From Allochromatium palmeri (lineage in GTDB: Bacteria > Pseudomonadota > Gammaproteobacteria > Chromatiales > Chromatiaceae), in assembly GCF_009720725.1 (NCBI RefSeq), contig NZ_WNKT01000041.1, positions 1 to 35,259 on the forward strand: 35,259 bases of DNA. Direction: 5' to 3'. The translations under genes were made by a program, and so were the position numbers. This document shows positions 27,864 through 35,259 of this stretch, piece by piece (within the stretch, counting starts at the first letter, position 1; the number at the start of each line of letters is the position of its first letter). The notes beneath the pieces are model-generated. The model ran no database searches and had not been told where the DNA came from. It was given only the letters and a program-made list of their open reading frames with translations.

Positions 27864-28463
27864 TCACTGGGTGGTTTGGGTCGAGGGCGCAACCGGAGCC
27901 TGCGCCTGGTACTGGGGCCCCGTCATGGGGCAGGGGCGCTCAGGGAAGGCACGGCTCAGCGGCTCACCAAGATGGCGGGTCGGATGCTGAGCACGACGCT
28001 CCTCGCTCCACTGCTTCATCGCCGCGCGGCGCTCATCGATACGCTGCTTGAGCTGCTCACGCTGGCTGTCGAGTTCCTGGAGACGTGCGTCCATCGACTC
28101 TGGCATGGCCGGGTACTGGCCGAATTCGGGCCTCTCCGGGAACTCAGGCGCGCTCGGATACTGGCCGAACTCAGGCATGGGCGGCATCTCGGGGAACTCG
28201 GGCGTCGACGCGAATGGATGGGCCGGGAACTCGGGTGCGGGCCAGGACTTCCGGGCCTGCTCAGCCCAGGCCATCTGCTGCTCGGCGAACTGGCGCTGGG
28301 CCTCGAAGGCGGCACGCATGGCCTTGTCGTGCTGCTCCAGCATCGCCTGATGCTGCTCAGCGCTGGGGGCAACGGGTTGATAGGGCGCGGCATACCAGGC
28401 AAAGGCCGTGGTGGTGGCGGCAGCGAGTGCGAGGGCGGAGGCGGCTTTGATCAGTTTGGACAT
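27864..28463 (-). CDS. secreted proline/glutamine-rich repeat protein, unknown function
   Basis: The 199-residue protein has a clear signal peptide (1-22, cut near AFA|WYAA). The mature part has an Ala/Gln-rich helical segment (about 36-73), a proline-rich repeat zone (about 75-122) with two PEFGQYP units and several PEFP units, and a charged segment (about 123-160) likely to form a coiled coil. One cysteine is present (Cys178). No known enzyme motif is seen. The ATG at 28463 is preferred to the GTG at 28472 because AAGGTG lies eight bases upstream. It has its own promoter (28535-28562) and terminator (27780-27816). A structural periplasmic role, for example coating sulfur globules if the host is a purple sulfur bacterium, is only a guess. 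Confidence 0.75.
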   Translation of the reverse strand: MSKLIKAASALALAAATTTAFAWYAAPYQPVAPSAEQHQAMLEQHDKAMRAAFEAQRQFAEQQMAWAEQARKSWPAPEFPAHPFASTPEFPEMPPMPEFGQYPSAPEFPERPEFGQYPAMPESMDARLQELDSQREQLKQRIDERRAAMKQWSEERRAQHPTRHLGEPLSRAFPERPCPMTGPQYQAQAPVAPSTQTTQ

Positions 28464-28534
28464 ATGACACACCTTGGAAGAAAATTGTTTGCAAGCAGGG
28501 ATTCTTGGTTTTTTCGTCGTCGCGAAGGATCTTT

Positions 28535-28562
28535 AGTATATAAGAAAATTGTGAAATAGCAA
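28535..28562 (-). promoter_or_regulatory. sigma-70 promoter of the secreted repeat protein gene
   Basis: On the minus strand TTGCTA (28562-28557) and TATACT (28540-28535) are separated by 16 bases within a strikingly AT-rich stretch. This predicts a leader of about 65 bases before the ATG at 28463. Confidence 0.6.
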
Positions 28563-28840
28563 TAGGTGCTTGCTTTGACTGAATTGCGCGATCCGCGCAC
28601 GTTATTGCGATGGCATGAAGGGCACCCGCTCCGGTCCTGGTTTCTAAACGCACGCGGCGGCACTCACCGAATTCCAATCCACGCGCAAACCCTGATAAGC
28701 TCCGGTCAACAGGGAGTCGTTGCGAACCACCCCCCCGTTGGATTTACAGCCCCAGACCCGATCTAACCTGGCAAGACGGGCGACGGTTGCGAACGCCGCG
28801 CCCAGGCTCCCGATCCGGTCAACGAGGATAGCTCCGAACT
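28563..28840. other. intergenic region upstream of ftsH
   Basis: With the adjoining leader and promoter it makes a 368-base divergent gap. It holds a perfect palindrome TGCGCG-ATC-CGCGCA at 28585-28599, immediately beyond TTGACT at 28575-28580. No convincing coding frame, tRNA or terminator was seen. The ftsH promoter must lie here; TTGACT is the best -35-like element but no -10 box is well spaced. Confidence 0.4.
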
Positions 28841-30760
<1,920 letters not shown>

Positions 30761-30777
30761 GCGTCCCGTGTCTCATC

Positions 30778-30830
30778 GGGCGGCGTCGAGGCCGCCCAAA
30801 CAGGAAAGCCCCGCTTCGGCGGGGCTTTTT
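30778..30830 (+). terminator. double-hairpin intrinsic terminator of ftsH
   Basis: AAAGCCCCGC and GCGGGGCTTT form a stem closed by a TTCG tetraloop (30805-30828), followed by TTTTT continuing to 30830. A second GC hairpin, GGGCGGC / GCCGCCC, precedes it (30778-30797). ibaG ends about 35 bases beyond on the opposite strand, so the structure may serve both genes, although the T-tract is good only on the plus strand. Confidence 0.9.
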
Positions 30831-30863
30831 CGTCTGTGCTTCAAAAATGATCGCGGGGAGTGC

Positions 30864-31121
30864 TCAGCCTTGCGCGGCCTGCTGAGCCGGCGTGCGCGCC
30901 TTGATGGAGAGCGCGTGCAGTTCGCCGCTGGCGACCTGCTCCCTGACTGTTTCCATGACGAGACGCTCACGCTTGATGAGCGACAGCCCTTCGAAGGCGT
31001 CACTGACGACGACGGCCTCGAAATGCTCGCCATCTCCCGTGACTCGGACCTCAGATCCAGGCAGACCCGCGCGAATGAGTTGTGCGACGGCTTCGGTTTC
31101 CAAGTTCTGACTCCTCATCAT
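30864..31121 (-). CDS. ibaG: BolA/IbaG family protein
   Basis: This is an 85-residue BolA-like protein. VRVTGDGEHFEAVVVSDAFEG and ELHALSIKARTPA match IbaG closely. BolA-family proteins bind monothiol glutaredoxins via iron-sulfur clusters and have a DNA-binding-like fold; IbaG is linked to acid stress and iron metabolism. The ATG at 31121 directly abuts the yoeB stop; an in-frame TTG at 31103 with GAGGAG seven bases upstream is an alternative start. In many gammaproteobacteria ibaG lies in the mla-murA region, but here it stands alone behind a toxin-antitoxin pair. Confidence 0.85.
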   Translation of the reverse strand: MMRSQNLETEAVAQLIRAGLPGSEVRVTGDGEHFEAVVVSDAFEGLSLIKRERLVMETVREQVASGELHALSIKARTPAQQAAQG

Positions 31122-31400
31122 TCAGTAGTGATAGCGGCCTTGCAGGAATTCGATCCGATCCGCTTTCACCAGATAGACACAGCGATGCTCCTGCGTGATG
31201 CGACGTGACCAAACATCAGGCCCGAGATACTTCAAAGGTTCCGGCTTGCCGATCCCCTTGAAGGGATCGCGTACAGTCGCCTTCACGAGTTCGAGCAGAC
31301 GTTTGGCCGTGCGCCGCTCCGTTTCCACCCAGTAGCTCAGATCTTCCAGGAATTCCGGTTGAAAGACCGCGATTCGTTTGGTTTCAGCGGTCGAGGCCAC
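31122..31400 (-). CDS. yoeB: YoeB family mRNA-interferase toxin
   Basis: This is a 92-residue toxin. GKPEPLK, WSRRITQEHRCVYLV and the terminal GRYHY match E. coli YoeB, giving the catalytic Glu54, the Arg67 and Arg73 region, His91 and Tyr92. YoeB cleaves mRNA at the ribosomal A site. The GTG at 31400 gives the family length and overlaps the antitoxin gene by 17 bases; an upstream start at 31421 would add residues not expected. All key residues are present, so it is likely active. Confidence 0.88.
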   Translation of the reverse strand: MASTAETKRIAVFQPEFLEDLSYWVETERRTAKRLLELVKATVRDPFKGIGKPEPLKYLGPDVWSRRITQEHRCVYLVKADRIEFLQGRYHY

Positions 31401-31665
31401 AGTGCTTCTCCACCGCCTCAATGGACATCGGCGGCAAATCTGTGGTGCGTGCCCGCGTCAAGGCCGTGAGCAAGCGCTCGGCGTTCTTGGGCGAGCGCAG
31501 CAAATGAGCCGTCTCCATGAGTCCTTCCAGCTCATCGGCCGCGATCATGGCGACCGCCTCACCCGAACGACGACGGACCACAACGACCTCGCGGTCGTCG
31601 ACAGCGCGATCCATCAGTGTCTTGAGTTGCTCGCGAGCCTGACTGTAGGTCGTTTCAATCGTCAT
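31384..31665 (-). CDS. yefM: YefM family antitoxin (Phd/YefM type)
   Basis: This is a 93-residue antitoxin beginning MTIETTYSQAREQLKTLMDR, the Phd/YefM N-terminal DNA-binding domain, with VVRRRSGEAVAMIAADELEG; the C-terminal part neutralises YoeB. The second of two tandem ATGs (31665) is preferred because GGAG lies six bases upstream. YefM represses its own operon and the palindrome at 31678-31702 is the expected operator. Confidence 0.88.
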   Translation of the reverse strand: MTIETTYSQAREQLKTLMDRAVDDREVVVVRRRSGEAVAMIAADELEGLMETAHLLRSPKNAERLLTALTRARTTDLPPMSIEAVEKHCGLDR

Positions 31666-31677
31666 CATCGACTCCTT

Positions 31678-31705
31678 AGTTGTACAGGTACGGCGTACAA
31701 CTATA
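31678..31705 (-). promoter_or_regulatory. operator/promoter of the yefM-yoeB operon
   Basis: AGTTGTAC (31678-31685) and GTACAACT (31695-31702) form a perfect eight-base inverted repeat with a nine-base centre. The left arm contains the TGTACA core known for YefM operators. The minus-strand -10 element TATAGT (31705-31700) overlaps the right arm, so YefM binding would block transcription. No clear -35 box was found. Confidence 0.75.
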
Positions 31706-31760
31706 AGCCAGGTCGGCCTTGTGGAGATCCGATTTTCTTCAGACTCCCGATCCGTTCAGG

Positions 31761-33341
31761 TTATAGCTCGCGGGTGGCCAGGAACCGCACTTCGGGCCAG
31801 CGCTCCTCGGCCAGACTCAGGTTGACCATCGTCGGAGCCAGATAGACGAGCTGGTCGTCGCCATCGAGCGCCAGATGCTCGTAACACTTCTCCTTGAAGC
31901 GCTCCAGCATCTTAGGATCGTCGCACTGGATCCAGCGCGCGGTCTTGACGCTGACCGCCTCAACCACCGCCTCGACGCCATATTCGGCCTTCAGACGATA
32001 GGCGGCGACATCGAACTGGAGCACGCCGACCGCGCCCAGGATCAGATCGTTGTTTTTGAGCGGCCGGAACGACTGAGTGGCGCCTTCCTCCGAGAGTTGC
32101 AAGACCCCCTTCTGCAACGCCTTCGTCCGCAACGGATCCCGGAGCACCACCCGCCGGAACAGCTCAGGCGCGAAATAGGGGATGCCCTCGTACTTGAGAT
32201 CCTCGCCCTCGCTGAATGTATCGCCGATCTGGATGGTGCCATGGTTGTGCAGACCGATGATATCGCCCGGCCAGGCTTCCTCGACATGACGGCGCTCGTC
32301 GGCCTGGAAGGTGATGGCATTGGCGACCTGGATGCTCTTGCCGATGCGCGCGTGACGCATCTTCATGCCCTTTTTGTAGCTCCCGGAACAGACGCGCATG
32401 AAGGCCACGCGGTCGCGATGCGCAGGGTCCATGTTCGCCTGGATCTTGAAGACGAAGCCGGTGAACGCTGACTCGCCTGGATCGACGGTGCGCTGCCGGG
32501 TCTCGCGCGCAAGCGGCGGTGGGGCGTAGCTGACGAAGGCATCAAGCAGCTCGCGCACACCGAAGTTGTTGATCGCTGAGCCGAAGAACACCGGCGTCTG
32601 CTTGCCCGCGAGATAGGCGTCAAGATCGAGCGGATGGCTGGCGCCCTCGACCAGTTCCAGTTCGTCGCGCAGATCCTGAGCCTGATCGCCGAGGATCGCG
32701 TCCATGCGCGGATTGTCGAGGCCCTCGATGATTTCGCCCTCGACGATCTTGCCGCCGTGCTGGGCGTTGAACAGATGGGTGCGCCCGGTGCGCAGGTCAT
32801 AGACGCCCTTGAAACGCTTGCCCATGCCGATCGGCCAGGTTACGGGTGCGCACTGGATCTTCAGCACGCTCTCGATCTCGTCGAGGATCTCGATGGCATC
32901 GCGCCCCTCGCGGTCGAGCTTGTTGACGAAGGTCAGGATTGGCGTGTCGCGCAGCCGGCAGACGTCCATGAGTTTGATGGTGCGCTCCTCGACGCCCTTG
33001 GCAACGTCGATGACCATGAGCGCCGAGTCGACCGCCGTCAGGGTGCGGTAAGTGTCTTCCGAGAAGTCCTCGTGACCGGGCGTGTCGAGCAGGTTGACGA
33101 TGGCCTCGCCATAGGGGAACTGCATCACCGAGGAGGTGACCGAGATGCCGCGCTCCTTCTCCAGTTCCATCCAGTCCGAGGTGGCGTGACGCGCCGCTTT
33201 GCGCCCCTTGACCGTACCGGCGAGCTGGATCGCGCCGCCGAACAGCAACAGCTTTTCGGTGAGCGTGGTCTTACCGGCGTCGGGGTGCGAGATGATGGCG
33301 AAGGTCCGCCGTTTGGAGAGCTGTTCCAGGAGTTCGGTCAT
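31761..33341 (-). CDS. prfC: peptide chain release factor 3
   Basis: This is a 526-residue translational GTPase of normal length. The G1 motif is SHPDAGKTT (18-26), G3 is DTPGH (86-90) and G4 is NKLD (140-143). The C-terminal portion ([20 protein letters not shown] and the following region) is diagnostic of RF3. It removes RF1/RF2 from the ribosome after peptide release. A perfect minus-strand TATAAT lies 45 bases upstream (33391-33386) and is its likely -10 element. Confidence 0.96.
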   Translation of the reverse strand: MTELLEQLSKRRTFAIISHPDAGKTTLTEKLLLFGGAIQLAGTVKGRKAARHATSDWMELEKERGISVTSSVMQFPYGEAIVNLLDTPGHEDFSEDTYRTLTAVDSALMVIDVAKGVEERTIKLMDVCRLRDTPILTFVNKLDREGRDAIEILDEIESVLKIQCAPVTWPIGMGKRFKGVYDLRTGRTHLFNAQHGGKIVEGEIIEGLDNPRMDAILGDQAQDLRDELELVEGASHPLDLDAYLAGKQTPVFFGSAINNFGVRELLDAFVSYAPPPLARETRQRTVDPGESAFTGFVFKIQANMDPAHRDRVAFMRVCSGSYKKGMKMRHARIGKSIQVANAITFQADERRHVEEAWPGDIIGLHNHGTIQIGDTFSEGEDLKYEGIPYFAPELFRRVVLRDPLRTKALQKGVLQLSEEGATQSFRPLKNNDLILGAVGVLQFDVAAYRLKAEYGVEAVVEAVSVKTARWIQCDDPKMLERFKEKCYEHLALDGDDQLVYLAPTMVNLSLAEERWPEVRFLATREL

Positions 33342-33385
33342 GGCGTGAGGTCGATTCGGATGGGAGGCGCGCTGAAAAGCGTCTG

Positions 33386-33391
33386 ATTATA
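33386..33391 (-). promoter_or_regulatory. -10 element of prfC
   Basis: The minus strand reads TATAAT, a perfect consensus, 45 bases before the prfC start. No recognisable -35 hexamer lies 16-18 bases upstream, so the promoter is only partly supported. Confidence 0.45.
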
Positions 33392-33480
33392 CCGATTCGA
33401 AGTGAGCTACGACCGCGTTCATTGAAGTTGCGCGCGTTTTCCGATCTTCAGCCCTGGAACGCGTCTAATGCTGGAGGCCA

Positions 33481-35232
33481 TTAGTACCGAGAGGCCGACT
33501 CGATCCGTCTACGTGTCAGCACGCCATAGATGTGGTCGATGCCGGGCGCGAGCGGTCGTGTGACATAGAGGGCTTCGGCGCCTCGATCGCGCAGGATATC
33601 GAGGGCTTCCTGGAGGGTGGCCTGCAAATGGACGGCGGCCAGCTCGAAGCGTTCGCCCGGGATGTCGAGTAGGTCGATCGTGCTGCGCTCGCTGTCGCGC
33701 GCAAGATGACTGGCCAGCGTGATTCCAGGCATCAGATAGGCTGGATGTCCCTTGTGGTCGATGATGATCCAGTCGAGTCCATCTCTGACCAAGTGCTCGG
33801 CCTGCTGGCGATCAAGGCTTGAATCGCAGCGTGTAAAGTGAGTGTTCATCACGCTGGCCACGCCGCTGCGGCGCAGAAGCTCGACCACCGGATGGGCCTG
33901 ATAGTCCATCCCGTGCGACTTCAGAACCGTGATGAAGAGTGAATCCTTGCCGAAGACCTGCTTGCTGATCAGGCCGGCAAGGACGATGGTCATCATGCCG
34001 GGCATGATCGCGCCTGGGTTGTGAGTCAGTTCGACGACCGCTGTCAGCGCGGCCAGAGGGGCCTGAAGGCTGGCCCCCATCATGGCCGCCATGCCGAGCA
34101 GGGCATAGAAACTGGCGTGACCGCTATCGATGAGCCCGCTCGCGGCGGCGATCGCAGCCGTCAGATTACCGACCACAGCGCCCATGAAAAGCGCCGGGCC
34201 AATGGTTCCGCCCGGAATGCCGAGTCCCACGCTGGCGGAGGTCGCCAGGAGCTTGGCCAGCAGCAACAGCGTGAGAAAGGTCCAGGGCAACCCCAGGGTC
34301 AGGAGCTGTGTGAGCGAGTCGTAGCCCAGGCCCATGACCTCGGGCATCAGCACACCAAAGACACCGGCGATGAGACCGGCGAGACAGAGCCGCCAGAAGA
34401 CCGCGATTCGCCGCCCCAGGCTGGCGATCGATTGCAGGAGTTGGATGTAGGCCGCCGAGACTCCGCCGGCGAAGATCCCGAGCAGCAGCACGGGCACCAG
34501 ATCCGAGAGCGAGGCCAGCCACAGGGGCGGGACAGGCAGGGTCGGCGCACTCCCGAACACGGCGACCGACAGTGCATTGGCGCTCACCGCGGCGAGGATG
34601 ATCGGAATGAAGCCATGGAGGCTGTATTCGAGCGCCAGGACCTCGAGTGCGAAGATGACCCCAGCAAGCGGCGTATTGAACGAAGCCGAGATCCCCGCCG
34701 CTGTTCCGCAGGCCAGGAGCAGGCGGATGCTATTGTTTGGCAACGCGAGCGCCTGACCGAGCAGACTGCCGCTGGAGGCACCGAGATAGACATGCGGTCC
34801 TTCGCGTCCGACCGAGTGCCCGCTCAGGATAGCGATGGCTGCACTGAGGAATTGGAGCACGAAGCCGCGCACGTCCATGTAGCCCTGATGATAAGCCAGG
34901 CGCTCCATGACCCGCGCGACACCGAGCACCGGGTTGCCCCGAGCGAATCCCAGGAACAGCAGCGCGATCGCCACGGCACCCAGGATGGGCAGTAGTAAAC
35001 GCCAGAGGACTGGCAATCCCTCGTAGTTTTCACCATGCACGGGCAGCAGGGATTCGAGTGTCCCCTCAACGACTAACCGAAAGCCGATGATGACCAGGCC
35101 GGCGAGCAAGCCGGTCAGCAGGCCCAGCGCGGCATGGGCCAGGAGTGCATCCGGGCGCGCAAGCCGCAGGCGCAAGGCTTCTAAACCACGTCCAGTCAGA
35201 GATGCGTAATTTTTGTGATACGCTGTCCACAT
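33481..35232 (-). CDS. ClC family chloride channel/transporter with C-terminal CBS-like domain
   Basis: This 583-residue membrane protein has the ClC fold: about ten hydrophobic helices from 33 to 435, GREGPHVYLGA (142-152) with the gating Glu144, FNTPLAGVIFALEV (185-198) and GIPGGTIGPALFMG (338-351). The C-terminal region (about 440-583) is consistent with a degenerate CBS pair. The chloride-binding serine motif GSGIP is not recognisable in its place (ARGNPVLG, 97-104). The internal proton glutamate (Glu203 of E. coli ClC) aligns with Val198. These traits resemble ClC channels more than H+/Cl- exchangers; this is a prediction. The ATG at 35232 lies close to the window edge. Confidence 0.92.
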   Translation of the reverse strand: MWTAYHKNYASLTGRGLEALRLRLARPDALLAHAALGLLTGLLAGLVIIGFRLVVEGTLESLLPVHGENYEGLPVLWRLLLPILGAVAIALLFLGFARGNPVLGVARVMERLAYHQGYMDVRGFVLQFLSAAIAILSGHSVGREGPHVYLGASSGSLLGQALALPNNSIRLLLACGTAAGISASFNTPLAGVIFALEVLALEYSLHGFIPIILAAVSANALSVAVFGSAPTLPVPPLWLASLSDLVPVLLLGIFAGGVSAAYIQLLQSIASLGRRIAVFWRLCLAGLIAGVFGVLMPEVMGLGYDSLTQLLTLGLPWTFLTLLLLAKLLATSASVGLGIPGGTIGPALFMGAVVGNLTAAIAAASGLIDSGHASFYALLGMAAMMGASLQAPLAALTAVVELTHNPGAIMPGMMTIVLAGLISKQVFGKDSLFITVLKSHGMDYQAHPVVELLRRSGVASVMNTHFTRCDSSLDRQQAEHLVRDGLDWIIIDHKGHPAYLMPGITLASHLARDSERSTIDLLDIPGERFELAAVHLQATLQEALDILRDRGAEALYVTRPLAPGIDHIYGVLTRRRIESASRY

Positions 35233-35259
35233 GAACTGAGTCGCCGTTGGCTCGCCCTC

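Noticed and set aside
28585-28599. palindrome TGCGCG-ATC-CGCGCA as a transcription terminator
   Set aside because: It has no T-tract on either strand and lies upstream of both genes; it could be an operator but nothing supports a specific regulator.

Overview
The window reads as a chromosomal segment of a high-GC gammaproteobacterium. Housekeeping genes are strongly gammaproteobacterial: RlmH, Maf, RNase G, YhdP, TldD, PmbA, SerB with two ACT domains, FtsH, IbaG, RF3 and TatAB. The order maf-rng-yhdP-tldD is the enterobacterial yhdE-rng-yhdP-tldD order with a nitrilase-family gene inserted. Together with DUF29 genes and a DUF3368/UPF0175 module, this fits a purple sulfur bacterium (Chromatiaceae) or a relative. 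That placement is inference; no photosynthesis or sulfur-oxidation gene lies in the window.

Layout. (1) 1-3963 is an accessory segment with visibly lower GC than the rest. It holds the possible tail of an upstream gene, a RecQ-type helicase fused to a C-terminal phosphoribosyltransferase (PRTase) domain, a DprA-like protein overlapping it by ATGA, and an UPF0175 antitoxin-like gene whose DUF3368 toxin partner survives only as a scrap. (2) 4072-5646 encodes an AAA ATPase with a C-terminal PD-(D/E)XK-like nuclease domain. (3) 5658-9994 (minus) is an RND efflux permease and its membrane-fusion protein, followed upstream by tatB and tatA (10079-10722, minus) without tatC. (4) 10964-23401 (plus) is a long co-directional run: rlmH, maf, rng, yhdP, nitrilase, tldD, pmbA, DUF29, serB, DUF29. 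(5) 23417-27621 (minus) is a second RND permease and fusion protein of a different subtype. (6) 27864-28463 (minus) is a small secreted Pro/Gln-rich protein with its own promoter and terminator. (7) 28841-30760 (plus) is ftsH with a strong terminator. (8) 30864-31665 (minus) is a YefM-YoeB toxin-antitoxin pair abutting ibaG, with a palindromic operator. (9) 31761-35232 (minus) is prfC and a ClC chloride transporter carrying a channel-like signature.

The best candidate for an under-described system is the helicase-PRTase plus DprA-like operon at 65-3597. It combines domains resembling ComFA/ComFC and DprA of natural transformation, but it sits in a low-GC accessory segment next to a decayed toxin-antitoxin locus and a nuclease-ATPase. 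A DNA-processing or anti-invader role is plausible but not shown by the sequence. No rRNA, tRNA, CRISPR array or intact insertion sequence was seen.
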